From assembly GCA_958496175.1 (NCBI GenBank), contig OY292275.1, positions 44,531,701 through 44,595,700 on the forward strand: a stretch of DNA of 64,000 nucleotides, given 5' to 3'. The stretch's first letter is position 1. Every line of letters starts with the position of its first letter. Made by a program: the position numbers and the translations under genes. The DNA comes from Sisyra terminalis (Eukaryota > Arthropoda > Insecta > Neuroptera > Sisyridae). The notes beneath the pieces were generated by a model. That model searched no databases. It worked only from the letters and a program-made list of their open reading frames with translations, and had not been told where the DNA came from. Below, in pieces: positions 1-11,739 of the stretch.

Positions 1-2384
1 ATGCATTAACGTCACTAAAAGTAAAAGGCTATTTATCGAATAAAGAGTATTTCATTGTTGTATTATATATTTGTAACATATGTTCTCTATCAGCAATTTT
101 TCTGCACGCCACTGACTTCAATACAAAAAAAGGAGAATGGAAAAAGAATGAGCAACCAACAGACCAAAGCTTCATTATATTCAATGTTAAACGAGATTGG
201 TTGAAATTAAAAACTCACCCCTCGTTCACTTCTTTCACATGTGACACACGTGAATGAGTTTCAAAACCGACATCCCGTGTCCTGCGGGAACGACGTCCCA
301 TACAAAATGCATATAGCACACACATCTAGAGATCTTCTCTGTCAAGTACATCATTAAAATCGAATTAACCTCAAAATGATTACATTGCCCTGTTGTCCCA
401 CACTCTATCCTAGTCCCATGTTTCAAGTCCCTTAAACATACTCCATTTCCCATGTCAATCCCTAGATAAACCTGTAAATCTCTTCTCTCGTGATGTTCTA
501 ACAAGATAACAATTGGCGTCCAATTAGTCTCGATTTTTCACTCCACGCTATCGACAACATGCATCGAACTAACTGAACCTCTCAAATTCTCAGTTTCCAG
601 CTTTATATTCAATGGATTACGAATATTTGCAAAATTCAAGAGATTTATTCTAAGGATACCGATACGGTTCTCGGGTAACATCAAGATTACCGCTCATCCG
701 GGTTTTAACCGTATTGTCTGGTTTTACCCAAATTTTACCTTGAAAATAATATTTTTCACAAATGACCTTATTCATATTTAAATTATGGTTTCTTTCCAGT
801 ATACATATGCACTGGTAACACTTGGTATTCATATAAGACGAGCTTAATGTAATCAGAGCTTTACGGTTATGTTGGGGGGTTTGAAAAAAAATGGTAAACA
901 AATATGTGCATTATATTTGCTAATTAGTTCAGAAGTGAAGCTTTTATTAAATTATAACGTAGCATCAGTGTATATTTTAATATTCATTAATATTATGTAT
1001 TATACTGAAATTAGTGACTGAAAATATGCTTCATCTGATATTTTTTTGTTACTGGTTGGCTTAATTTAAGCTTCCGTTTTTTAAAATCTCTTTGTTAAAA
1101 CATTCCTCTTGTTTGTCGGTTTCTATACGCTGGTAGTCTATAAGGCGAAAAAAAACACGATTCTTTATAAAATGGTTCATACCCAATGAGGAAATGAGGA
1201 AAATGTACTATTGAGAAAAATTAATAAGGATACCAAAAGTAATGGAATTAATGTTTAGTTTCCCATCTAGGATATTCTAGCTTTCAGTATTTCAATTTGA
1301 TTTATCAAACAATTGAAACCATCCCCTTTTGCATTAAAAAGTGAAATTATTGTTTTAAAATTCGGATTATTCTTTTATATATTTAGCTAATTTTCAACTC
1401 CACAGTAGAATATTCGCTATGCCGCTATGGCAGTTATTTATATATGTTACGTTAACATAGAGCAAAGATTATTTGAATTACAAAGCCAATTTTATTTAAT
1501 TGTGTAATCTAAAAAAACCTTTACTTATCCAACATGATTATTTGAATAAATACCAATTAAAAATGTTTGGTACGAAAATTATTTGCAAAAATGGTAATTA
1601 TTTAAATGGTAAAATAGCCGGAGACAAATTTTATAATTAAAAAGCTTTACCTTTTCATCAAACAAATTCCACTGTTTTAATTAAGGCGCTAACAACTCTG
1701 TCTTTTGTTTTACTAAATCCAAGCCTCTAATGACCTCAGAAGAATCTCATTTGGTCTGTATTTTATACATTGGGATTAAACAGAGGCGGATTTATAAATG
1801 TACCATCTACTGGTTAAATCAAAACACCGTCTATGCTGTTTTTTTAACAAATCAAAAAAGAAAGCAAAATGGGATTATTTTAATGTTAAAATTTTACTAT
1901 GAAATTACCCTAAACATAATCTGTACAAGCAAAGTTTTTTTTATACTACTTACAAAAGAGAAGTGGAATTACATATCACAAACTTATGAAATTAATTCCC
2001 CAATTCCTCATTAACTTTCATTGAGGAGGAATTATTTGAGTTCTGTGGGTTTTCGCATATTTTTTAGTGGAATCATTTTTCTGTAAAACTCACGGTTTGA
2101 AAGTTTACTGAAGAGATGAGACCCTGAAAGTTTAACGTTCGAAACTTATCAGTTTTCCATTTATACACTGAACTTTCAACCCCTTCTAGAGAATAGAAGA
2201 TAAATACTACCCGATAAATATTTTATTTCTCAAAGCTTTTTGATCACTAAGCCACTTGGAAAGTTACAAGGTTTAAATTGTAGATAATTTTATGGTAATC
2301 TTTTACGAATATTTATGTCTAAGTAATTGAGAAGGAAATCGATTAGTTAAGATTAATCAATTTAAAAAAAGATATTCAAAAAGA
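1..2384. other. AT-rich DNA, no supported gene
   Basis: No gene, RNA or recognisable mobile element is supported here. A roughly 95-codon open frame lies on the minus strand at about 235-535 in a slightly GC-richer patch. It ends in TGA at 235 and a donor-like GTGAGT lies just past it, but its translation matches no family I recognise and its length is within chance for so much AT-rich sequence. The rest is simple A/T-rich sequence. Confidence 0.5.
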
Positions 2385-2725
2385 AATTTTCAAACCTCGC
2401 TTCTATTGATAAAATGCACTGAAAAAGTAAAAATTTATGAACCGAATTTCAATACCAATTGCACCATCGATTTTAAGGCAATATTAGCCAATTATTGTGA
2501 ATTGTAAGCTACCTAGTTGTACATCAAAGCGAGGGGGTTCTTTATTACCAAACTGTAAACAAAATTGTACCCCTCGCCTTAATGCACATTTAGACAGCTT
2601 ATGATTTTCGTTAATTGACTAATATCATCTTAATACCGATGATGCAATCGGTACTAAGATTCAATTAATAATTTTTTTTATCTTTTTAGTGTATTTTATC
2701 AATAAAGCGAAGATTTTGAAACCAT
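2385..2725. repeat. Palindromic foldback repeat, copy 1
   Basis: Two diverged arms of about 165 bases face each other around a centre near 2555. The left arm has ATTGATAAAATGCACT near 2408 and the right arm has the inverse of ATTGATAAAATACACT near 2690. The inner stem carries TAGTTGTACATCAAAGCGAG on the left, opposed by CTCGCCTTAATGCAC on the right. The same arms recur near 50790-51060, so this is a dispersed family and not a local accident. No coding capacity is visible; it is probably a non-autonomous DNA element (MITE or foldback). Outer ends and target duplication were not resolved. Confidence 0.7.
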
Positions 2726-2929
2726 TTTGTTTAAATATGTTTAAATATTTTTTTATTCTCCTTTTTATCCTTTCAATTTATGTTTAATATCAAGTTTCTC
2801 AATCGTTGTCTCAAATTTGATCGAACTGATGGTTGTCATTTATTTCAATTGTCATTTAGATTATCATTAATTGACTCACTTTTGCATAAGCCTTGAAAGG
2901 TAGGCAATAGGAGTTTTTTCAAAGATAAA

Positions 2930-3120
2930 TATTTAATTAAAGTTGAAGTACTCGGTGCTATTAAATTTTTCATTAATTCATTCGTTATCATCGATAATAA
3001 GCAGTTGTGGCAAAATTCAGCACGATAAAGTGCTGGAAAGTAGGTGAAAAATGAAATTTGAGGTTCCGTATGTCACGTACTAATAACAAAGTGAGCTAAT
3101 AGAAGCGAAGTAAAAAAAAA
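2930..3120 (+). repeat. Dispersed repeat, related to 50520-50690 (inverted)
   Basis: The stretch AAAATTCAGCACGATAAAG near 3012 and ATAGAAGCGAAGTAAAAA near 3099 reappear in the opposite orientation at 50590-50690. In the second copy this block directly adjoins the palindromic arms, so it may be an outer part of the same element as 2385-2725. No coding potential seen. Confidence 0.6.
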
Positions 3121-4289
3121 CAAAAATAGAATTATCTAAAACTTAAACAAACTGGCTCTCAAAGTTTATAAATGTATAAGAAACGTTAACCAATGATTAA
3201 AAATAAAGAAAATTTACTAAAAATCTTCTTTATTGAGAAAAGTTTTCAAGTATAATGAAAAATGAGTATACCATCAGTATAAATATTTATCACAGAATAT
3301 CATTGAAACAGAATACAGAATATTATTAAAATTTGGAAAAGATAATGAAGAAACTGTCTAAAGGAAGAAGTATTTTAAAATAACTATCCTTTGAAATTTT
3401 TACTTTAAGAAAAAATAACTACAAATCATTCATGCGGAATATTCTAGATACATTTAAATCAGATGTCTATCTCGATTATCTTTTACTTGCCAATCAGCCC
3501 ATATAATATAACTATATAGATTTTTCAAACGAGTTCATCTTTCTTTTTGATAGGACATTTTTCAGTTTCCACCCACAATCATTCAATTCCACGCAATTCG
3601 TGCACTGTGAATTTAAATAAAATGTATCAATGAATTTTCGTGAAATCTACCTAAAAGCTGTCCAATCTAGGAAAATTGAACAGAAGTAGTGCTGTTTTAA
3701 CCAATGATACATATGTTCTATTAGTTATCGTTGAAGAACAAATGCCTTTTATACTTTTCCTATTTTTTCTTTGTTTTCATAATACTGATTAATGCCTGCT
3801 GATACTATACTATCATCTGAGAAAACATAAAGCTTTTCGGTAAAAGGAATGAATTCCAAGTCAATTATATAACGACAATTTGAATAGAAGGAGACTTTCT
3901 TATATTTCTTATTTGGCTGATGCCTTGGTTTTCTAAGATCACCATCATATGTGCTAAGAAATATTTATAAAATGTCTATCGGTTGTCTACTGAGATGTTT
4001 CTCAGTATTAGAAAAAAGTTTACTCAAATGGAATTATGAATAACGCTGGGATACTATAGTCCAGCAAAAGATATGCCTTGAAAATATGTATAATATGCTT
4101 AATCATTCTAAAAAATAGATAAAACTTTTCTCGCTAAATTTAGCAATGGAATCCCTGCTAATAACTGAGCTGACTGCGAAGATATAAAATGGCGTCTAGA
4201 AAGTGTGCTAGGTTTTACTATTAAGATAATAATATGGACTATTTTTGATGTTAGTTTTTCAAAGCTGTTTTTCTATTTATTCTATTTAT
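3121..4289. other. AT-rich DNA, nothing recognised
   Basis: I see no gene, repeat family or structured element in this stretch. It leads into the truncated 5' end of the jockey fragment. Confidence 0.4.
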
Positions 4290-5417
4290 TTTATAATCCT
4301 TTGCAAAATTTTTGAAAAACTCTTATTGGAGCATTTGAATGCGGATATTACTAGACTAAAAATCATTCCTCAACATCAATATGGATTCAGATCAAATCAC
4401 AGTACAATTGAACAGGTCCACAGAGTTGTAAACGAAATTAAAAATGCTTTAGAATATAAATCAATTTGTACGGGAATTTTCCTCGACGTATCTGAAGCTT
4501 TCGACAAAGTCAACCATAATGGTTTACTCTACAAAATATACCCCTTACTACCAATCCAATACCACAAAATTCTAAACAGCTACATCACCAGTATAACGTT
4601 CCAGGTTCAATTTGGTAAGGAATTCAGTTCGTCGCGAACCATAAAAGCAGGAGTACCATAAGGCAGTGTTCTGGGCCCAATATTATACTTAATTTTTACA
4701 AGTGATCTTCCAACAAACGATTAAATTACAACCACCACATTTGCAGATGATACAGCTCTACTTTACACCAACAAAGATCCTAAGATAATCCAACGTCGCC
4801 TACAGGAACATGTAAATGTCATAACTATATGGTGTGACCAATGGGGAATTAAACTCAATGATGAAAAATCAATCCAAGTCACGTTTAGCCTAAGAAAAAT
4901 CATAAGTCCAAGGATCAGAATCAACGACAAATCCATACCACAAAGCAGCTCGGTCAAATATCTGGGAATGCATCTTGACCAAAAATTAACCTGGCGTGAA
5001 CACATCTCGAAGAAAAAGGAACAAATGAACATAATATTTAAAAAACTGTACTGGCTCATTGGAAAAAAATCAAAATTAAAATTAGAAACAAAAATAATCA
5101 TATACAAATCTATAATAGAACCTATATGGACGTACGGAGTTCAACTTTGGGGCTCCGCTAAAAATTCAAATTTAGAAATTGTAGACCGCTGCCAATCGAA
5201 AATTATTACAGCTATCACTGACGCTCCTAAGTACGTGCAAAATTCTATAATACCTAGAGATACCGACACTGAAACAGTCAAAGAAGTCACTTTGAAAATT
5301 AGTAAAACCTACAAGAAAAGACTGGACTCACACCCGAACCAATCAGCCAGGAAGATCTTAAAAGCCAAACGTTTCACGAGACTCAAGCGAAATGATCCAC
5401 TTAACCTAATGGAGTAA
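4290..5417 (+). pseudogene. Jockey-type reverse transcriptase, C-terminal part
   Basis: This encodes the C-terminal two thirds of a LINE reverse transcriptase, which copies element RNA into DNA at a nicked target. A single frame runs from about 4290 to the stop at 5415. Visible motifs in order: FEKLLLEHL at the truncated start, QYGFRSNHST, FLDVSEAFDKV (first catalytic Asp block), AGVP-stop-GSVLGP, the active-site FADD box at 4740-4751, KYLGMHLD, and the jockey-typical tail IIEPIWTYGVQLWGSA followed by a ...ITDAPKYV block. In-frame stops at 4659 (TAA where the family has Gln in GVPQGSVLGP) and 4722 (TAA) break it. The N-terminal endonuclease is missing, so it is dead even without the stops. 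Family assignment is from motifs, not from a database search. Confidence 0.88.
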
Positions 5418-5608
5418 ATATGAAGCCAATAGTCGAGGCCAATGATGGACCCACCTTCCACATCCAATTCTACACAAAGGTGTAGGGAGGAATAATTACT
5501 TTAGTTTCTTTAGATTTAGTTTTATACTTAAGAGTTGTAATAAATTTTGTTAGAGATATATTTATATCAGATTCAAAAATTATAAATAAAAATGATACCA
5601 AAAAAAAA
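4290..5608 (+). mobile_element. 5'-truncated jockey-type LINE with A-rich 3' end
   Basis: A non-LTR retrotransposon copy truncated inside the reverse transcriptase domain and ending in an A-run near 5600-5610, as expected from target-primed reverse transcription with incomplete first-strand synthesis. The endonuclease and gag-like ORF are absent. A roughly 190-base 3' UTR follows the stop at 5415. No convincing target-site duplication was found by eye. With only two in-frame stops it is the youngest of the three jockey fragments in the window (others at 21680-22185 and 36340-36943). Confidence 0.85.
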
Positions 5609-5794
5609 AATCAATTTTCAGACAACTCGTTTCTAATTAGAAAGTATTTCCGTCCGATCGAATAGCCAAAGCACGAATACGTTCTTAAAATTTAATCAAA
5701 CTTTATGCACACGCGATTGATTTAAAAATCAGAAAACTCCAATGCAACATTTTTCTAGTGTTTTTTTGTAGAAGCTGTAATGAACACCTTACTG

Positions 5795-6042
5795 AAAAGA
5801 ATAAAAGCTTTTGAGATGTAAACGAACAGAGGAATTCTGAAAATTTGATGGGTGGATAAAACCACAAATGAGAAAATATAACGATGGCAGAAAAAATCAA
5901 CCGAGTTAGTGAACACCATAAAACGCCGGGAACATGAATACTTTGATCATGAAAAATACGCCTTATTACACCAAGGGAAAATACTTCAAGGGAAAAGACG
6001 TGCTTGGAAAGGACAACTTCCTGGCTAAAGAATTGATGAACG
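5795..6042 (+). pseudogene. RTE-like LINE polymerase tail, decayed
   Basis: Reading + from AAAAGAATAAAAGCTTTTGA gives KRIKAFEM-stop, then NRGILKI-stop-WVDKTTNEKI, then NTIKRREHEYFDHEKY and LLHQGKILQGKRR. This is the recognisable order of the C-terminal tail of insect RTE-like/endonuclease-reverse-transcriptase LINEs (K-R-I-E-A-F-E-M-W..., W-V-D-(K/R)-V-T-N-E, T-I-K-x-R-K-L-x-Y-x-G-H, L-L-Q-x-I-L-x-G-K-x-x-G-K-R). Stops at 5819, 5846 and 5882 and a final TAA near 6040 show it is a relic. The 130-codon open frame on the opposite strand here is an antisense shadow. Similar relic at 40403-40605. Confidence 0.65.
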
Positions 6043-6984
6043 TAGTTTTGCGTATCGTTAACACAACTATTTGGGATTGAAATACATAAAAGCATAGTTA
6101 ACGATTATAACGGATACTTAAAGAAGAAAAATTTATCGCCACTGAATGGAATGTTCAATATGAAAAATGAACTAGGAGAAAGAATTTCTTGTCAGGAAGG
6201 TTCTTTGATAGAGAAAGGATTTGTAAGAAAGGATTTATCGCTGGAAAAGCTAGCCGGGTTCACAAGCTTACGATACCTTGATATCTGTTGTCTTAGAAAG
6301 TTACATGAAGAAGTTTTGCTACGTAACAATGAAACAAATTTTCTTTATTGTAGCCTAACGCAGATCACATACAATATTGGGATTATAATTTTTAGAATAG
6401 TAGGCGTTATAGTAAATTAAAAACAAATGTGAATCATCGCTTAAATTGATATTAATAAATAATGATAAATGATCAATAATAATAAACAATCAATAAATAA
6501 TAAATAACTATTATACAACCCGTTAGGCTCCATCCTAACAGAAAGTATTACGGACAGAGATTAGCTGCTTTAATTACAACGAAGTTTTGGTGAAGAAGAG
6601 TAAGTGAACTATTGATGCATGATGCGGATGGAGTAAGTTTTCATTAATGAAAACGTCTCATCAATGAACAATCTTGGTATTTAAGATAATGGTTTTAGAT
6701 ACAAGATGTCGATCGCAAATACTGATGTTTTTTGACAAATATCAATGTTTAAATACATTATCGTTTGCCAGAGAAGAGAGACATATAGAAGTTCATTTTT
6801 GTGATAAAATTTGATCAAAGTTTGGGATACTCTATGGGTAAATTTCATAACTTCTGTTGGTCGACTATTGGTCATCGCTATACGAAATAACATTTAGCCA
6901 GAGCAAATTTTGTATAGCGACAACTAGTGGTGGGCTAACCGAAGCTCTGACATTTACCGACAAAATAGCCGAAACTTTGTCCAT
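6043..6984. other. Unassigned AT-rich DNA
   Basis: A 90-codon open frame at 6151-6420 (+) matches no family I know and could be a further decayed part of the LINE upstream. A TA/AT-rich low-complexity stretch follows at 6450-6515. A short perfect inverted repeat CGCTATAC / GTATAGCG lies at about 6876 and 6910, just before the long-arm element. Confidence 0.35.
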
Positions 6985-7545
6985 ATCAATTGAACTTTTA
7001 TTTAAGTCTCTCTTCTCTGTCGTTTGCTTTCTTAAGATGCATTTTCATATAGTCGCTAGTCGCTGGTTTCCAGCGAAAAATATGATCACGTGACAAAAAA
7101 TGTAACATGTGGGCCATCTGAAAAAAGTAGCGATAAAGCTAAATTTTGTCTAACTATTTTATCAGATTCTACCAGATATGTCATATATTCAACGGATATG
7201 ATTTTCACTATTTATTTTATATATTTCCAAGAAGAGTTCATAGTCGGTACATTTATTATTCATAAGCTGAATGTTTACAAACAAGTATTAATACATATTA
7301 CTTGCGGTTATAGACATGTACCTATGCAATAAAGTGGTTTTATTGGTACATTGACATTCGATAAAGAGCGCCATTTGACGCTCAAATTTTGGCGCACATG
7401 TTACGGTATAGTCACGTGCCCATTTTCGCTAGAAAACAGCGACTAGCGACTGCATAAAAATGCACCATAACTAAAGACGCAAAACAGAGAATACTCAAAG
7501 AGAAGCTATCAAACTGAAGCGAATTTTAATTTGAAAAACAACTGT
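6985..7545. mobile_element. Long inverted-repeat DNA element (MITE-like)
   Basis: Two arms of roughly 140-180 bases are inverted copies. The left arm reads TAGTCGCTAGTCGCTGG near 7051 then TTCCAGCGAAAA, CACGTGAC and TGTAACATGTG; the right arm has the reverse complement order around 7385-7470 (GCACATGTTACGG, GTCACGTGC, AGCGACTAGCGACTGCAT). The arms surround about 250 bases of unrelated AT-rich filler containing an open frame of 80 codons without recognisable homology. No transposase is present. The exact ends and target duplication could not be fixed, so the superfamily is left open. Confidence 0.65.
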
Positions 7546-9323
7546 TCAAAATGATCATTGGTCATAAGCAAGACATTACAAATGATACTTGAAAATTATA
7601 AGAAGAGAAGTTACTTTTTTTGAAAAACGCCATCAATAAAACGTCCATCCAAAGTTTATGATAAGAACTGGAGTCACTAAAACCTTTATTCTCTCTTCTA
7701 TTGTGAAAACATGTTCACATAACGTACGTCCATCGAGAAAAATGAGAAAATGTTGGAAACCTTGACCTGAACATATCAGTAATAGATAATAGCATTTCTT
7801 ATATACGAGAAAGGAAATTTTATGAAAGAAAATGATAAAATAGAAATGGTTTATAAAATTGCTTTCTGTCAAAATACATAGAGCTTTATGAAAGCTTATG
7901 AATTGTTAGTATGAAATAGTTTTTTTTGATCTTAACGGAGGGCAATAGACCAATATGCTAAATAGCGAAAGCTCACTTGACTTTACAAGATCGCCACTGA
8001 TTTCCAGTGCGGAGCCTATGATTTCTTCGGTTATTATTAGAAAAATTATTTTGAGAAAATGTTCATATGGCATGTGTAATTTTCATTAGAGAAAAAATAA
8101 ATAAAAATAATTTTTAATGGTCCCGTTCTCATGTTATTGCGTGGCCTCATTCCGTCGTTATAACATACAAAATACTTCACAGCAAAAGGTCAAGGTGTGC
8201 AAAAAATGACATTTACGTTCAGTAATGTAAAAATTGCTCGTTGGTTAGTTCATATCAGCCAACCTCATATATATTGCAAAAGCACCAGCAATCGCAAAAG
8301 CTCAGCTTAACGCTTCATTTTCATGTGGTTTATTCAGATTATGACGAATAACTCAAACTAACTACGTATGAATTGTATTTTTTTTCCATTTCCACAACTC
8401 TTGTTTTACCTACTTTTTTTCTGAATTCTAGCTATATCAAGCATTGATCTTTCCAGCTTTATTTTTTGTTTGATTCAAACCAAAAAAAAAACGTAATTAC
8501 TTAATTATTTTAATTATACAAATGCACGAGTATCAACGTCATTATATTATTCAGCTGCAATTTTCTTCTCTAATTGTTACACATTTCAACGATATTAATT
8601 TCAGCATTTAACAGAAACTTCATTTCTATAATTATGCAAATTAAATTAATTTCAATAAAACTAAAATGCTTTTATGACGATCTCAAAGTGAAATCTCACG
8701 AAATTAGTTAAATTTTCAGTTGAAATGTAATACATTTTGTTCTGCTTTCCTGTGTTCTAAGCTGTATGTATTTCATACTACCTAAATGTAAAGATAACAC
8801 TTAGAGTGGCATTAAAGTGGATTTAAATTATCACGAAACCTCTAACTATTATAACCACCGAAGTGTTATAAATTGTTGGATGTTCGATTATAATAAAGCA
8901 ATTTCTTGGTCATAATATTTGAATGCTTAAGCCGTCGCTGTGGTTTTGTCCGGTAGTGGGTATAAAATTGTATTGATATTCGCCGAATGTTTATTTTATT
9001 TCTACTTTGAAAGATTCGATCGTGTCATTATGTAAATAAACGGTAAACCACTAAGACCACTAGAATTAAATTTGATGCAATTTCTTTGCGCATTAGGAAT
9101 ATAATATACAAAACAACATATATAATAACTACAAATCAATAGAACTACTAAATAATTAGTAAATTGAAGAACAAATTGTTGTCAATAATAATTTAATAAC
9201 TTCCAATACGTTATTGAGGTACTGTGCCTCTTTTTTGGAGTTCCAAAATAAAAATGCAATTATTAAAATTTTTGTTTGTTCATCTGTCCACAGGTTAAAG
9301 CTCTTTTATTCAAAAATTATAAG
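7546..9323. other. AT-rich DNA, nothing recognised
   Basis: No coding region, transposon or structured RNA could be supported. A 79-codon minus-strand frame at 7633-7872 shows no family motif. Confidence 0.4.
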
Positions 9324-9935
9324 TAATGTAAGACCAAGCTTTGGGTTTCGGTCTAGTTATGGTAAAAAATGAGTTTCGGCTGTCGTCACGCCGAAACTAC
9401 GACCGAAATCGAAACTGAATTCGTGAGATGAAAATGTTAAGAAATTATAATTTTTCACGTATAATACTACATTCTTCACCTATGAATACTGATAATTATA
9501 AGTTAATTAAAATTATTTTGAATTTCGATCAGTTCGAGAGAAAACTGACCAAAGTTTATAACATTTTTTGTTTGAGATGTAAGAAAGAATATTTTCTGTT
9601 TAGTGTTTTTAAACATATTAGGTAGAATCTAGTTATATTTTGTAACTTTTTTTTATTTTATGTCATTCGCAACTAGTTTTAAAAAAAATATTAGGTGCAT
9701 TCGTTTTAAATAAACCCCTTTTTTCAGCACAAATAAATTATCAGATTTAAGAATTGATAATATTATGTTTTAATAATAATTAATACCTATAAAATTTAAA
9801 TGTTAGGACTGAATAGTTATGCTTATTTTTTCCTATTTAATCATACCATAATATGGAAGTTTCGGTTTCGATTTCGGCCGAAACTGATGCTGCAATTCGG
9901 TTTAGGCCGCAAAAACTAGTTTCGGTCGGACACTA
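9324..9935 (+). mobile_element. hAT-type non-autonomous element, copy 1
   Basis: This is a 612-bp relative of the element at 58064-58634. Shared blocks run in the same order: CCGAAACTACGACCGAAA, TGAAAATGTT(A/G)AGAAATTAT, TGATAATTAT, ACCAAAGTTTA, ATATTAGGTGCA, CAGCA(C/G)AAATAA and a TTTCGGTTTCG-rich 3' end. The right end CGGTCGGACACTA is the exact inverse of the left end of copy 2. The left end is worn (TAATGTAAGACC). Flanks ATTATAAG and ATTATTAA agree at 6 of 8 positions, consistent with an old 8-bp target duplication. No coding capacity. Confidence 0.75.
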
Positions 9936-11739
9936 ATTATTAATAATATATGTTAAATATGAAATTTGAAAATTAGATGTATTCTATGAACCACTAGAAG
10001 TAGCACTCGATCACACGGCTTAAAGAATATAATTTTTTTCTAAGGATAAGAATTATTGTTTACTACAGAGCGCGATCGACCTAATTTTTTTCATTTAAAT
10101 CTGTAACTGTTCGTACAGCAAAGTATGTATTTTAAAATTTATAAGTTTATCTGAGTTTTTAATCATAAGCTGAATAATTTTGGGAAAAATTAGTGGAAAA
10201 GAAATTTAAAGTATTTTCAAAGGCTTTGGTTTTGTTTTTATACAATTCTTGTGTTTCCTTATTACAAGTTCATAGGAATTTGAATTTCTCTCGATAGTTT
10301 CTAATAAGCCAATTAGAAATTCTATTCAAAAGTGGTTTTAACCTGAGATATAACGACATGGTAATTATTTACATTAATTTCAGGTAACAACCAAAAAAAC
10401 GACCCTAAATTGAGTGTATATAATATGTGGTAACAAAATTTGCATAATGCTAATATAGGAAGTTACTAACAGTGAAACTTACTTGACAAATAGTTCTACC
10501 TCTATAAATAATCTTTTATATCGCAATTCCCTGTATCAAAACTTTGTTCTAAGTAAATCTGATTTAGTATTGATTGACCTGTAAATATTTGTGTCCGATC
10601 AAAGTAGGGCAATCATCTGGACTAAATACCTATTGTAGAGTGATAGAAAATCTTTCAGGACTCTTTTTTCAGTTTTTGTTGATACGAATGATAACTCGGA
10701 TCTTTTTTGACAGGCGTTGTATGAGTATGTAGAAGTTACTCCTGCATTTCAACCACACTATCAAGGAGAAACTTAACTTAATCTGGCTACTACTCAAGAA
10801 CCATTAAATTTTAAAATCCAAAAAATTGTAGCCCTTATGGATAGCAAAAACTTAAACAGTTTTAAAGACCTTCAAGGAATGGCAGCTTTTTGAAGAATCA
10901 GGAAGTTTGATAGCGACATTAGCCCAACTACAAAGTTGAATCGGTATAAATTTAAATCAATGATTGAAAAAAACTAACGTAATCATGATATTCTTCATAC
11001 ACTACTATTATATTTTTTTTTGCTAAAACAAGAGTGATTTTCTGCGATCCCAAACACTTTAAGTTAAATTCTATACTGCTGAGCTTATGTAAAATAATCT
11101 TTCATTCGGCCTTAATATCAAATTCATCAAAATTATAATCCAATCAATCATTGATTACTGTAATTTCAATATATGTGATTGGTTTCGGTCAATCTTTGTA
11201 TGGCAAACAAAAGGTATTAACAAATTATTATCATTTCTAGATTAAATATTGAGCCCTTCCTGATGATTAAACAGAGGAATATTGTGCAATTGATTTATAA
11301 TACTACACGTGAATAAAATGAGCCTATAATGACCATAACGAATTTCAATCCAAACCCTATATTATTAATTCATTTAATATATCTGCCATTTATTGTAAAT
11401 GTTGTAAAAGTGAGATTTAAATGAAATATTAAAAGCAGATTTTCATTAAATTTTGTTTTTCTCCTCAAATGATATTTTCTTTCGTTATTTGAGAACATTT
11501 TACATTGAAATAAATTCATATTGTATGTCAAAACATTTTTTTGACGCATGAAGGTAACATTGTTTGTTGTTTGAAACGTTTGTAAGTGAAATGCATTTAG
11601 GAAACAAAAGAGAATTTATAGGCAACGATCTGATAAATATGATAAAAGGATGAATGGAAAGAATGAATATTTAATGAAAGAAAAATCGTATTAGATGAGA
11701 TGAGAAACATACATACATAGACACACAATTCAATATAAA
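9936..11739. other. AT-rich DNA, nothing recognised
   Basis: No supported feature. A minus-strand donor-like sequence (GTAAGTTTCAC) ends a short open frame near 10491-10545, but there is no further support for an exon. The stretch 10690-10930 is slightly less AT-rich and also unassigned. Confidence 0.35.

Noticed and set aside
235..504. 89-codon minus-strand open frame with balanced amino acid use
   Set aside because: No recognisable domain, no convincing acceptor upstream, and such lengths are expected by chance in 64 kb of six-frame AT-rich DNA.
5703..6095. 130-codon minus-strand open frame
   Set aside because: Antisense of an RTE-like LINE tail recognisable on the plus strand.
6681..6893. 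70-codon minus-strand frame considered as a transposase fragment
   Set aside because: No catalytic or DNA-binding motif could be aligned.
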